A DNA stretch of 64,000 nt from Natranaerovirga hydrolytica (GCF_004339095.1 NZ_SMGQ01000012.1:124001-188000), one strand, 5' to 3'. Counted from the stretch's first letter, positions 43,185 through 52,729 are shown. A program made the numbers and translations. The notes: generated by a model not told the origin, from the letters alone.

Positions 43185-44324
43185 ATGAAAAAGACATTAT
43201 TTATGATTACGACAGCTTTTTTTTGGTTTTCACTCTATGCATATATACCGGAGTTGTCTACATATGCAGAAGATTTAGGTGCCACGTATAAAATGATTGG
43301 TCTCATTACAGGGGCGTATGGTTTTACACAAGCTTTATTAAGAATTCCGTTGGGGATTTTTTCAGATACAATTAATAGGAAAAAGATATTTGTACAATTC
43401 GGACTAATCATAACATTAATAAGTTGTATCATAACATTTACATATCCTGCAGTCTACTCACTATTAGTAACGCGAATATTGGCAGGGGTTGCAGCTTCTA
43501 CTTGGGTTCTGTTTACAGTTTTATTTGCAAGTTACTATAAGTCGGAAGAGTCTCCAAAGGCCATAGGCATTATTAATGGATGCAACGCCGCTGGACAGTT
43601 GAGTGCCATGTTATTAGGAGGCGTTATATCGTTAAATTTTGGCACAAGGTATCTGTATTTACTAGGCTCTATTGGTGCAGCTACAGGTTTAATACTTAGT
43701 TTATTTATAGAAGAAAATAGAGATTTAGATAGGACGCCGTTAAAAATAAAAGAGTTGGCGTCTATAGCGCTTGAGCCTACATTAGTAAAAGTATCTGTAC
43801 TTGCTATTTTGTCTCAATTTATTACATATGCAACGGCGTTAGGATTTGTACCCATAGTGGCAAGGGAACTTGGGGCAAGTAGTCTGCAATTGAGTTGGAT
43901 TGCAGCAATAAACATTGTGCCAGGTATTTGGATATCGGCTATAACGGGAACCGTTTTCGTAAAATGGTGGGGAGGCAATAGAACTTTGATTTACGGATTT
44001 GCATTGAGTGCCATTCTTTGCATCTTAATTCCGTTAGTGCCTAATTTGTGGTTATTGATGGTGGTTCAATTTTTAGCTGGGGTAGGTAGAAGTATGGTGT
44101 TTCCTCTTTTAATGGCTTTTGGTATAAAAAAAGTCAATCAACGAAAAAGAGCAACAGCTATGGGGTTTTTCCAAGCTATATATGGTATCGGTATGTTGTT
44201 TGGTCCTATAATTTTGGGAGCTATTGGGGAACAATTTGGTTTAGGAATAGGATTTGTCATAACGGGTCTTATTGGTTTGGGAGCAATCATAATTATAATG
44301 AAATATAAAATTGCAGAAGTATAA
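43185..44324 (+). CDS. Major facilitator superfamily transporter
   Basis: 379 residues, 12 predicted membrane segments in two halves. The loop between segments 2 and 3 reads GIFSDTINRKKIF, the MFS motif A variant, and an echo (FGIKKVNQRKRATAMGFF) occurs in the second half. It resembles YfcJ/YttB-like drug or metabolite exporters. Substrate unknown. AAGGAG site. Confidence 0.87.
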   Translation: MKKTLFMITTAFFWFSLYAYIPELSTYAEDLGATYKMIGLITGAYGFTQALLRIPLGIFSDTINRKKIFVQFGLIITLISCIITFTYPAVYSLLVTRILAGVAASTWVLFTVLFASYYKSEESPKAIGIINGCNAAGQLSAMLLGGVISLNFGTRYLYLLGSIGAATGLILSLFIEENRDLDRTPLKIKELASIALEPTLVKVSVLAILSQFITYATALGFVPIVARELGASSLQLSWIAAINIVPGIWISAITGTVFVKWWGGNRTLIYGFALSAILCILIPLVPNLWLLMVVQFLAGVGRSMVFPLLMAFGIKKVNQRKRATAMGFFQAIYGIGMLFGPIILGAIGEQFGLGIGFVITGLIGLGAIIIIMKYKIAEV

Positions 44325-44351
44325 TATAATGAAGTAAAAGGAGTTGGCGTT

Positions 44352-44795
44352 ATGTATTTAGTGAGTGCTTGTCTAGCAGGAATTAATTGCAGATATAATG
44401 GGAGTCATACAAAAAATGACTATGTTTTGAAATTGGTTAAAGAAGGAAAAGCTATTCCAATTTGTCCAGAAGTAATCGCAGGATTAAAAACACCAAGAAC
44501 GCCTTGTGAAATTGTTATAGATGGTCATAATAATAAAAAAGTAGTAGATAAAGAAGGTAATGATTTTACAAAAGAATTTTACGATGGCGCATATAAAACC
44601 TTAGAGGTTGCAAAAACATTAAATGTTAAGGAGGTTATTTTGCAGTCTAAAAGTCCTTCTTGTGGTTATGGATGGATCTATGATGGAACTTTTACCAATA
44701 ATTTAATAAAAAGTAACGGATTAACAGCACAATTATTACTGGACAATGGCATTAAAGTATTTACAGAAAAAAATATAAATAAAAGAGCATTATAA
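44352..44795 (+). CDS. DUF523 family protein
   Basis: 147 residues, the whole DUF523 domain: VSACLAGINCRYNG at the start, ICPEVIAGLKTPR, and LQSKSPSCGYG with conserved cysteines. A small cysteine-containing family of unknown function, often fused to DUF1722 in other bacteria but standing alone here. AAAGGAG ribosome binding site; 27 bases behind the MFS gene and probably co-transcribed. Confidence 0.88.
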   Translation: MYLVSACLAGINCRYNGSHTKNDYVLKLVKEGKAIPICPEVIAGLKTPRTPCEIVIDGHNNKKVVDKEGNDFTKEFYDGAYKTLEVAKTLNVKEVILQSKSPSCGYGWIYDGTFTNNLIKSNGLTAQLLLDNGIKVFTEKNINKRAL

Positions 44796-44836
44796 ATAAA
44801 CCTTTAATAATAAGGTCTTGATTGTTTTGAGTAACT

Positions 44837-45814
44837 TTATGAGACATCAGATAAAATCGTTTTGTAGAGTAGTTTTCTATTGTACTGTTCATCTAAAATT
44901 TTGTTGCCTCGATTAGAGAGATAATAAACATTACTAATAGTCATATTACCAAACAAGGAACAAATCTGTTTGCGTGTTAAATCACAAAAGCTCCTTAACA
45001 TAATAATACAAATGCTTTTATAATCTAAAATATTTCTATTATACTTTTCTCTTAGCAAATCAGGGTTAGAAATATTAAAATAATTTGTTACAGCATAGAT
45101 TATATCCCTAGGATTCACGTCAACTAATGGAAGATATTTACCGCTAATATATTCATAGGTATTTTCCTTTTTTAGTTCATCGAAGTAAGTATTCATTGAA
45201 AGGTTAGTTAGGATATTTGTTAGGTCAGGAGAGATTATAGGTTCTTTTTTGCATAATTTGTTATAAATGTTATTGAGTTTTATATAATGAGCTAAGGCGT
45301 TGGTGTAGTGAGGATTTAGCATAGAAAATAAAATCTTCTTATTAACCATATTAAATGCATCATTTTCCAGACCTAGGTAGTAAGAAAAAGAAGAAAAAGG
45401 GTATTTATGAGGATGTTTTTTATAATAAGGACTTAAGTCTTTTGGGTTATTATGAATGTATAAAGAGGCAATAAAAAAGTATTTTTCGTTTGTAATAATT
45501 TTGCTGTTAAAACGATCAGCAAAAACATGTCCTCTACGATTGTATTTTTTATTGTAATAAATGGCATAGGATAAATTAAGTTTATGCATAAACTTTGAAA
45601 TGTCAACATTAAGAGGGTTTAATAGTAAGTGTAAATGATTGTCCATAAGGCAGTATGATAATAAAATACCATTAAATTCATTTAAGCATTTTTTTAATAC
45701 TTGCAAATATCTAATCTTGTCATGATCATCTCTAAAGAGTAAGAATTCAGAAGCGGAACGACACATAATATGATAATAAGCACCATTTTGGCGTATACGT
45801 GCAACTCTAGGCAT
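44837..45814 (-). mobile_element. RAYT (REP-associated Y1 tyrosine transposase) gene with DnaA-like C-terminus
   Basis: 325 residues from the ATG at 45814 (GGGAGGGG site; an upstream in-frame ATG at 45856 lacks one). The Y1_Tnp/HUH domain is complete: H60-x-H62 in MDNHLHLLL and candidate nucleophile Y119 in LYIHNNP. It starts MPRVARIRQNGAYYHI as RAYT proteins do. Residues about 215-320 resemble the DnaA domain IV helix-turn-helix (DLTRKQICSLFGNMTISNVYYL). There are no IS200/IS605-type ends or tnpB. RAYTs are single-copy domesticated transposases linked to REP palindromes. REP-like half-sites lie directly upstream at 45921 and 46031, and about a dozen more lie across the window. Confidence 0.88.
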
Positions 45815-45920
45815 AATAACCCCTCCCATAATAAAAGAACTTTTGTTCGATAACATTTTAGCATATATATAAATAAATGTAAATATTATTTTTAATTAAA
45901 TTATATAAAAAAATATAGCA

Positions 45921-45938
45921 TTTTTTGAGAAGTGTCCT
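45921..45938 (-). repeat. REP-like half-site, ACACTTCTC type, upstream of the RAYT gene
   Basis: TTTTTTGAGAAGTGTCC on the plus strand; slightly shortened at its GGG end. Confidence 0.65.
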
Positions 45939-45970
45939 AAAAACAAAAAAGTCCTGATTAGTTAGCTTAT

Positions 45971-46014
45971 AAAAAACCACGATCAAGAAAAACTGTGTAT
46001 ATCGTGGTTTTTTG
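45971..46014 (-). terminator. Terminator behind the RND pump gene
   Basis: AAAAAACCACGAT and ATCGTGGTTTTTT arms around an 18-nt loop. It serves the minus-strand RND gene that ends at 46060. Confidence 0.8.
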
Positions 46015-46030
46015 GTGTGAAAAGTTGTTT

Positions 46031-46050
46031 GTTTTTGAGAAGTGTCCCTA
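46031..46050 (-). repeat. REP-like half-site, ACACTTCTC type
   Basis: GTTTTTGAGAAGTGTCCCTA, ten bases beyond the RND stop codon, same orientation as the copy at 45921. Confidence 0.7.
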
Positions 46051-46059
46051 TGAAGTTGC

Positions 46060-49000
46060 CTATGAAGTTGTGTTTTTATGGAAGATATCGTATAAAACAG
46101 GTATGAATATAAGGGTTAATAAAGTTGAATAGATTAGACCACCTATTGCGGTTATAGCCATAGGCTGTATCATTTCAGTGCCTTGTCCTGTGCCTAGAGA
46201 TAAGGTGGATAAAGCAATAATCGTTGTAAGAGCTGTCATCATTATAGGTCTTAAGCGATCGTTCCCTGCTTTAATAATAGCATCATTCTTACTTAGTCCT
46301 TTTGTTCTCAGCTTATTAATGTAATCTATAAAAACGATACCGTTATTAACGACAATGCCTGTTAAAATAATTAACCCAATTAGCGATATAATGCTCATAG
46401 GTGTATTGGTAACAATTAGTGCGAAGAATCCGCCTGTAAAAGCCAAAGGGATTGTAAACATAACAATAAAAGGAGATAATAAGGATTGAAATTGTGATAC
46501 CATAATTAAATAGATAAACGCTACACCTAGTAACAACATAATGTATAAATCATTAAAGGACTCCGTTATCATTTCATTTTCTCCACTTAGTGCAATAGTA
46601 TATCCTTGGGGCAACAGGTAATCATCAACTATATTTGCTATTTCTTGATTCACTAGTCCCACATTATACCCTTCTTCTAATTGACCTGTAATACTCATAT
46701 ACCTTTGTTGATTTAATCGATTAATAGAAGAAAATCCTTCAGATTCTTTTAATGTAGCAATCTCATTTAATTTGACAGGCATTTCATTAAAATATCCTAT
46801 TGTGATATTTTCCAAATCAGAAGCGGTAACAGATGAAGTTTCTAGAGTTTCCTTTATAATAATGTCATATGTTTTATGGTCAAAAGCAACAGTGGTTGAT
46901 GAGGAGGGTTCACTTAAGCGTTCAAGGAGTTTCATATGAATTTGCCCTATTGTAAACCCTTTTTCAATACTTTTATCTTTATTAACAACAATTTTTAGTT
47001 CCTTAGAGGTATCGTCTAAAGGAGTAGATAACTCTGCAATTCCATTTATGGCAGTAATTTTATGAGTGATGTCTCTGGTAATTGAGGTTAATGTATCAAA
47101 GTCTCTGCCAAAAATATCAATGGAAACAGGAGAACCGCTAATACTAGACATATTCATATCTACTTCGCGAATGGTTATATCTGCTTTAAGTGAGCGGGTA
47201 GTTTCTCTTATAAGTTGTCTGACTTCGCTGGTGCTTTTGTCACGTTCTTTTTTTAATAAAATATTAATGTTAACGGTTTCTTTATTAGAGGCTGTTCCTC
47301 TGCTGAATAAGCTGGTCATATTACCGTCAATAGAAGCACCTAGGGTTTCAATTTCCTTTATATAGCTAAGTATGTTTAAAAAATCTTCAGCAGTAGATAT
47401 AGTCTCTTCAAAAGAAGAACCTTTTGGCATATTTAATGTTGCAGACAATTGTCCACTATCTGAAGGAGGAAATAATTCGCTCCCAATTCTATTAGAACCT
47501 AAAATGCTTATTGCAAATAAAAATACAACTAAAAAAATAACTATAAATTTATATCGAATAGATAGATTGAGTAATTTAGTATAGATATTTTTTGTGTTGC
47601 TGAGAAAATTCATTTCTTTTTTAGTTTCTTTTTTAAACAAATTTGATGCGAACATAGGTACAAAAGTCAAAGCAATAAGTAAACTTGCAATAAGAGAATA
47701 AGTGATGGTTAGTCCCATATCGGTAAAAAGTTGTCTGGTGAGTCCTTGGGTAAAAACAATTGGCAAAAAAACAGATATTGTTGTTAGCGTGGAAGACAAT
47801 ATGGCACCTGAAACTTGATTGGTTCCTTTAATAGCTGCTTCTTTAGAAGTCTTTCCTTCTGTTCGCATTCTATAGATGTTTTCTATTACAACAATAGAAT
47901 TATCAACAAGCATACCTACGCCTAAAGCTAATCCGCCCATAGAAATTAAGTTTAAAGTAATGCCACTAAAATACATTATAACAAAAGCAGTCACCACACT
48001 AATGGGAATAGAAAATGCTACGATAAAAGTGGGTCGAACATCTTTAAGAAAAATAAAAAGTATTAATATGGCTAGTAAACCGCCAAAAATTAAATTTATG
48101 GTAATAGAGTCCACAACCAAACCAATATATTCGCCTTGATTCATTAAGGTTACTATTTCTACATTTTCATTGTTTTTTTGTATATCTTTAATTTTTGCAT
48201 CAATATTTTTTGTAATATCAGTAGTAGCATAGACGCCTTGTTTTTGGATTTGAAGTATAACGGCATCATTACCATTAACTTTTGAGTAATGGTCTTTGGT
48301 CATATCTTTAATTTGAATATCTGCAACATCAGATAGTGTAATGGCGTCAAAATTAGGAATAGGTGGCTTGATAATCGTTAGATTTTTCAGCTCTTCTATA
48401 TCTTTTATATCTTCTCCAATTCTAAGCAAATACTCTGTACCATTATTCGAAAAATAACCTATGGGCATAGAAAAATTTTGTCCCTTAAGAATTGTGGAAA
48501 TTAATTCAGGTGTTATTTCAATAAGAGGATCATCTGTAAAAGGTCTTAGGTTACCAAATGCTTCTGAAATCGCATGATTTATTTCTTGGACGTTATCTGG
48601 ATTGATAATCACTTCAATTTCATTTTCTAATAATCCTGTAGCGCTTATAGAGGCGACACCTTCTACACTTTCTAAATCGGGAATAAGTGTAGATTCAATA
48701 AATGGAGATGAATCACTAATGTTTTCATTATTAAGAGCTACTGATAAAATCATGATAGGCATCATATCAGGGTTCAATTTCATAATGCTTGGATTTGATA
48801 CGTTTTCTGGAAAATTATTTCTTATCATATCAAGATTTTCTCTGATTTCTATAATAGCAGAATCCATAGTGACCTTTTCGTTAAATTCTAATGTAATGGA
48901 AGAAAAATTCTCTCTCGAAGTAGAATTAATATTTTGAACATTGCCTATAGAGGCCATCCTCTGTTCAATAGGTCTAGTAACATACATTTCAACTTCTTCA

Positions 49001-49164
49001 GGGCTCCCGCCAATATACGTGGTATTAATTACAGCATATGGTAAATTAATATTAGGTAATAGCTCAGTAGACATATTTACAAAAGAAACAAAACCAAGAA
49101 TAAGTACAAAAATAATAGAAACAATAACGGTATAAGGTTTTTTAACACTGAACCTAGAAAGCAT
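46060..49164 (-). CDS. RND-family efflux permease (SwrC/AcrB type), stand-alone
   Basis: 1034 residues with the two-fold RND architecture: one N-terminal membrane helix, a large extracellular loop, six helices, a repeat of the loop, and five helices. The proton-relay Asp pair is recognisable in GGLALGVGMLVDNSIVVIEN (key residues D-N in helix 4), and the second half has GIVVNNGIVFIDYI. Family knowledge: AcrB-like pumps; in Gram-positives single-gene versions such as SwrC (YerP) export lipopeptides such as surfactin. No adaptor (MFP) or outer-membrane gene is adjacent, as expected for this cell type. Substrate unknown. GGAG ribosome binding site. Confidence 0.92.
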   Translation of the reverse strand: MLSRFSVKKPYTVIVSIIFVLILGFVSFVNMSTELLPNINLPYAVINTTYIGGSPEEVEMYVTRPIEQRMASIGNVQNINSTSRENFSSITLEFNEKVTMDSAIIEIRENLDMIRNNFPENVSNPSIMKLNPDMMPIMILSVALNNENISDSSPFIESTLIPDLESVEGVASISATGLLENEIEVIINPDNVQEINHAISEAFGNLRPFTDDPLIEITPELISTILKGQNFSMPIGYFSNNGTEYLLRIGEDIKDIEELKNLTIIKPPIPNFDAITLSDVADIQIKDMTKDHYSKVNGNDAVILQIQKQGVYATTDITKNIDAKIKDIQKNNENVEIVTLMNQGEYIGLVVDSITINLIFGGLLAILILFIFLKDVRPTFIVAFSIPISVVTAFVIMYFSGITLNLISMGGLALGVGMLVDNSIVVIENIYRMRTEGKTSKEAAIKGTNQVSGAILSSTLTTISVFLPIVFTQGLTRQLFTDMGLTITYSLIASLLIALTFVPMFASNLFKKETKKEMNFLSNTKNIYTKLLNLSIRYKFIVIFLVVFLFAISILGSNRIGSELFPPSDSGQLSATLNMPKGSSFEETISTAEDFLNILSYIKEIETLGASIDGNMTSLFSRGTASNKETVNINILLKKERDKSTSEVRQLIRETTRSLKADITIREVDMNMSSISGSPVSIDIFGRDFDTLTSITRDITHKITAINGIAELSTPLDDTSKELKIVVNKDKSIEKGFTIGQIHMKLLERLSEPSSSTTVAFDHKTYDIIIKETLETSSVTASDLENITIGYFNEMPVKLNEIATLKESEGFSSINRLNQQRYMSITGQLEEGYNVGLVNQEIANIVDDYLLPQGYTIALSGENEMITESFNDLYIMLLLGVAFIYLIMVSQFQSLLSPFIVMFTIPLAFTGGFFALIVTNTPMSIISLIGLIILTGIVVNNGIVFIDYINKLRTKGLSKNDAIIKAGNDRLRPIMMTALTTIIALSTLSLGTGQGTEMIQPMAITAIGGLIYSTLLTLIFIPVLYDIFHKNTTS

Positions 49165-49214
49165 TCTAACACTCCAATCATATCATAATATATCCAACTA
49201 GAAGTATTGCCTTT

Positions 49215-49236
49215 ATAGGGACAGTTCATAAAAATA
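49215..49236 (+). repeat. REP-like half-site, TTCATAAAA variant
   Basis: TAGGGACAGTTCATAAAAAT with only a ruined right arm (AATTTATAAAAAA, 49245-49257). Confidence 0.7.
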
Positions 49237-49264
49237 ATTACAATTAATTTATAAAAAAGCAAAT

Positions 49265-49324
49265 AAGGGACAGTTCTCAAAAATGAACAAATTAATTTAG
49301 ATCATTTTTGAGAACTGTCCCTTA
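49265..49324. repeat. REP-like palindrome, ACAGTTCTC type
   Basis: AAGGGACAGTTCTCAAAAAT and ATTTTTGAGAACTGTCCCTT around a 20-nt centre, about 100 bp upstream of the RND start. Confidence 0.85.
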
Positions 49325-49420
49325 TTATTCTTTTCTATGTTTCCTGATTTGCACCAATCAGAAAAAAAGAAAGGTTAGGGGAGGTTGGTTTAAATGTTGT
49401 TTATATATTTGGGGTATATA

Positions 49421-49482
49421 AACTTTCCTATATGCCTCTACACTGTACAGGCACATAGGAAAGTTGAAAGTATTAGACTTTC
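49421..49482 (+). repeat. Two-hairpin element, single reduced copy
   Basis: First hairpin AACTTTCCTATATGCCT ... AGGCACATAGGAAAGTT (49421-49465), then GAAAGT-ATTAG-ACTTTC (49466-49482) and AATCCTTTCC. It shares TGCCTC ... AGGCACA and the following GAAAGT stem with the elements at 59261 and 63203. Confidence 0.65.
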
Positions 49483-49874
49483 AATCCTTTCCAACAAATA
49501 ATACTAATGACAGTTTTATTAACTTTATTACTTTTGTCCAATAATAGATTTTTTTACAATGATATTTCTATTTCAAAAATTAATACATAAGCAAATGCAT
49601 ATGTATACATTTGTTAAAATGAAAAAGTAAAATAGTTTATTGAACATAATAAAAAGCTTTAAAAAGTTAACAAATGGGGGATAACTCACACCAAATAACT
49701 ACAATAAAATAATAACAAACTTGTATACATATGTCAATAGGGAAATGTTATATTAATAATTTTTTTGAAATACAGCTCTATAGGTTATAAATAATTATAA
49801 GAAACACAAATTTGTAAATAAGCATTTTTTATATACATTAGAATATATAGAGTTTTTAAAGGGTAAGGTTTCAT

Positions 49875-49915
49875 AAAAATATAGCCAATCACAAAAGGTG
49901 ATTGGCTATATTTTT
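49875..49915 (-). terminator. Terminator of the TRAP/GntR operon
   Basis: AAAAATATAGCCAATCAC and GTGATTGGCTATATTTTT, a nearly perfect 18-bp stem with a short loop, 58 bases beyond the GntR stop; usable in both directions. Confidence 0.85.
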
Positions 49916-49972
49916 AGTTTTTATCGTCTGCTTTAAAAGGGAATGTGATAAGGATTTGTTGAGAAGAGTTAT

Positions 49973-50680
49973 TTAGTGATTTAAATCAAGTTCTTTGAAA
50001 TACTCAGGATATTCAAAAACTTTTTCAGAACTTCTATAAATCCCTTCGTATAAATGCTGAGAAAACAGTTCTTTTAAAGTATCTAAATTATTAGAGACCA
50101 TACACTCATATAAAGCTTTATGTTGTTCATACAATTTATATAAGTTTTCTTCATCTGTGAAATTGACAAACACTCTAAAGCGCTCATAATGATGACTAAT
50201 GGATTTTATAAAATTTAAGATATTTTCTTTATTAGCCAACTGATAAATCATATTATGAAATTCATTATCTGCTTCAATAAATTGCCTACTCAAATCTTCA
50301 AGAGACAGATTTTGTGAAAATAAGTTTTCTTGCTTTTTCAGAATTAATTGCAACTTAAAAATTTTATTTTTAGAAAAATTTTTACATAATTCTTCTATTA
50401 CGGCATACTCTAGTTTTTCTCTGATATAAATGATATCCGTTATAAAGTTAATGTCTATTAAAGATACGACGGTACTTCGATGAGATTTTATTTCTAAAAG
50501 ATGTTCATACTCTAAACGTTTAAAAGCATCCCTTACAGGAGTTCTAGATACATTAAAACGATTTGCTATTTCATTTTCGCCAATAGATTGTCCAGGTTTT
50601 AATTTTAATGATAAAATTTCACTTTTAAGACGAGTATAAACTTGGTTTGGTATAGAAGCGGTTTCTTTTGATTCAAACAT
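49973..50680 (-). CDS. GntR-family regulator, FadR/FCD subfamily
   Basis: 235 residues from the ATG at 50680, seven bases after AAGGAGG. N-terminal winged helix: IPNQVYTRLKSEILSLKLKPGQ, NEIANRFNVSRTPVRDAFKRLE. C-terminal all-helical FCD domain with metal ligands in FIEADNEFHNMIYQLA and a HYERFRVF segment. Such regulators commonly control hexuronate, lactate or C4-dicarboxylate uptake. It is last in line behind the three TRAP genes on the same strand and probably regulates them. TTGTATACAA at 50702-50711 lies just ahead of its ribosome binding site and may be its operator. Confidence 0.9.
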   Translation of the reverse strand: MFESKETASIPNQVYTRLKSEILSLKLKPGQSIGENEIANRFNVSRTPVRDAFKRLEYEHLLEIKSHRSTVVSLIDINFITDIIYIREKLEYAVIEELCKNFSKNKIFKLQLILKKQENLFSQNLSLEDLSRQFIEADNEFHNMIYQLANKENILNFIKSISHHYERFRVFVNFTDEENLYKLYEQHKALYECMVSNNLDTLKELFSQHLYEGIYRSSEKVFEYPEYFKELDLNH

Positions 50681-50701
50681 AAACAATCCTCCTTGTGCTT
50701 C

Positions 50702-50711
50702 TTGTATACAA
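50702..50711. promoter_or_regulatory. Palindrome TTGTATACAA, candidate GntR operator
   Basis: Perfect 10-bp palindrome eight bases upstream of the AAGGAGG of the GntR gene. The TGTATACA core recurs at 49602 and 49722 and FCD-type GntR proteins often bind TTGTATACAA-like sites. Confidence 0.5.
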
Positions 50712-50807
50712 TCAAATTAATCATAACAGATACGAATTGTATTTTCAATTAGTATATTTATAGACAAGGAATTTCATTGAATTAAACTATACATAAGAAG
50801 GCATAAG

Positions 50808-50870
50808 AAGGGACAGTTCATAAAAATAAGTTATTATAATTTTAACTTATTTTTATGAACTGTCCCTTCT
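50808..50870. repeat. REP-like palindrome, TTCATAAAA variant
   Basis: AAGGGACAGTTCATAAAAAT and ATTTTTATGAACTGTCCCTT. Both arms carry the variant, so pairing is kept. It lies between the TRAP permease and GntR genes. Confidence 0.85.
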
Positions 50871-50887
50871 TGTTTTTTTAGGTGACA

Positions 50888-52183
50888 TTAACTCATCATA
50901 TTAGGTATAAACATAACGAGAGTAGGTATGAAAGTTATTGCCAATAAGGTAGTAACCATGATTAGATAAAAAGGTAGCATATATTTACTGGTACGTTCAA
51001 TTGGTGTTTTTCCAATGGCGCAACCAACAAATAAAGCGCTGCCAACTGGGGGCGTACAAAGTCCAATGGCTAAACTAAAAATAAGAACGACACCAAAATG
51101 AATAGGGCTCATACCTAAGTTGGTTACAACAGGTAGGAGAATAGGTGTCATAATTATAATAAGAGGCGCCATATCCATAATACATCCAAGGAGTAGAAGA
51201 AGTAATACAATCAATAATAATATAATAGCTTTGTTATCAGATATACTTAATAATGCATTGGTGATCATTGCAGGTACTTTTAATAAAGACATCATATATG
51301 AAAATGCGTTTGCAGAAGCAATAAGGGCAAGAACCAAGGATAAAGTACGTAATGAATTTGTGATAATTTTATTCATTTGTCGCAAAGGTATTTCGCGAAT
51401 AACAAAAAAAGTAATAATGAAGGCATAAACAACTGCAATTGCAGCGGATTCAGTGGCAGTAAAATAACCTGAAACCACGCCTCCGATAATAATAAAAACA
51501 GTTAAGAAGGGTAGAATGCCACGAATAAAAATATGTAGAGCTTCTTTTTTTTCGATTCTACGCCCTCTAGGGTAATTGTTTTTTCGTGCAATAAAATAAG
51601 TAATCAGCATTAACATTAAACCAAGAAGAACACCAGGAACTAGCCCAGCCATAAATAATTTGCCAATAGAAACACCAGAGCCTGCCATCATGGCATAAAT
51701 AATCATATTATGACTAGGTGGTATTAAAACACCTTGGCAAGCTGAAGTAATGGTTATGCCTACAGAAAAATCAGAATCATAACCATCTTTTTGCATCATA
51801 GGAATAAGCATAGCGCCTATTGAAGACACATCTGCTACAGCAGATCCTGAAATGCCACCAAAAAACATAGAGGCTAAAATATTAACTTGTGCCAAACCAC
51901 CCCTTAGCCAACCTACCAAAACATGGGATAGCTCAATGAGCCGTTTGGAAATACCGCCTTGCCCCATTATTTCACCAGCCACTATAAAAAAAGGTATTGC
52001 CATAAGATTAGAAGAATCAACGCCTTTTACCATAGATTGAACAATAACGAGGAGTGGCAAATTCATAATATAGGCACTTGCAAAAGCAGATAATGCAAGT
52101 GAAAATGATATAGGGACTTTTAAAATTAATAATATTATAAAACCAAGAACTAATACCAATATAGCTAAAGTAGGGTTACCCAT
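50888..52183 (-). CDS. TRAP transporter large permease (DctM type)
   Basis: 431 residues with about 12 membrane segments, the DctM length. Typical motifs are AIPFFIVAGEIMGQGG, MFFGGISGSAVADVSSIGAMLIP and FSLAIGLCTPPVGSALFVG. It carries the sodium-coupled transport of the solute delivered by the DctP protein. AAGGAG ribosome binding site; 11 bases behind the small permease gene. Confidence 0.94.
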   Translation of the reverse strand: MGNPTLAILVLVLGFIILLILKVPISFSLALSAFASAYIMNLPLLVIVQSMVKGVDSSNLMAIPFFIVAGEIMGQGGISKRLIELSHVLVGWLRGGLAQVNILASMFFGGISGSAVADVSSIGAMLIPMMQKDGYDSDFSVGITITSACQGVLIPPSHNMIIYAMMAGSGVSIGKLFMAGLVPGVLLGLMLMLITYFIARKNNYPRGRRIEKKEALHIFIRGILPFLTVFIIIGGVVSGYFTATESAAIAVVYAFIITFFVIREIPLRQMNKIITNSLRTLSLVLALIASANAFSYMMSLLKVPAMITNALLSISDNKAIILLLIVLLLLLLGCIMDMAPLIIIMTPILLPVVTNLGMSPIHFGVVLIFSLAIGLCTPPVGSALFVGCAIGKTPIERTSKYMLPFYLIMVTTLLAITFIPTLVMFIPNMMS

Positions 52184-52194
52184 AGTTTCACTCC

Positions 52195-52701
52195 TTACGT
52201 AGTTTGTTCATCTTTTTGGTAAGAATCTATAAAGTAATAGTCAATATTAAATAAAAACAAAATAGAATTAATAACAATAATAAACCCAGCTATAGGTGCT
52301 ACTAAATAGAGTATGCCAGCAGGAAATTGAGTAGCTGGTAAAGTAGAACGCCAAGTACTTCTGGTCAGTTGTATGCCATAGTATATAATGCTACAACCAA
52401 ATATAAAAACAGCCAAATGAGTAAATTTTTCTATGATTTTTTTAGCTTTTTTAGGTAATAAATTAAAAAATATTATAATAGATAAATGCTTCTGTTCTTT
52501 TACACCTTGAGCCATAGATAAAAAGGCAAACCAAGCCATTAGTTTTGTGGCCACTTCATAAGACCAACTGATACCTGAGTTTAAAATATTCCTAGAGATT
52601 ACTTCTAAAAAAACAATAAGTATCATAGAAATTAATGCAGCTTTATTGATACAAGATACAAATTGGTGAATTAAAATGTATATTTTTTTTAATAGTTTCA
52701 T
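52195..52701 (-). CDS. TRAP transporter small permease (DctQ type)
   Basis: 168 residues from the ATG at 52701, four membrane segments (about 14-36, 48-66, 88-108, 128-150). The motifs ISWSYEVATKLMAWFAFLSMAQGVKEQKH (by position about 45-73; key SWxxExxxxxxxWxxFLG-like) are those of the DctQ family. It partners the large permease. Confidence 0.9.
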   Translation of the reverse strand: MKLLKKIYILIHQFVSCINKAALISMILIVFLEVISRNILNSGISWSYEVATKLMAWFAFLSMAQGVKEQKHLSIIIFFNLLPKKAKKIIEKFTHLAVFIFGCSIIYYGIQLTRSTWRSTLPATQFPAGILYLVAPIAGFIIVINSILFLFNIDYYFIDSYQKDEQTT

Positions 52702-52729
52702 ATTCAATCACACCTGTCTTTTTTAAGGT

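Larger units (their letters stand above)
49325..49972. other. 648-bp stretch without genes
   Basis: Contains the two-hairpin element (49421-49482), two TGTATACA palindromes 120 bp apart (49602-49609, 49722-49729) matching one in front of the GntR-type gene, and the GntR-gene terminator (49875-49915). I see no convincing open reading frame. The AT-rich middle may hold the upstream region of the RND gene or a vanished gene. Confidence 0.6.

Noticed and set aside
44837-45814. IS200/IS605 insertion sequence
   Set aside because: No subterminal imperfect hairpins defining IS ends, no tnpB, and the protein is longer with the RAYT-type N-terminus and a DnaA-like tail.
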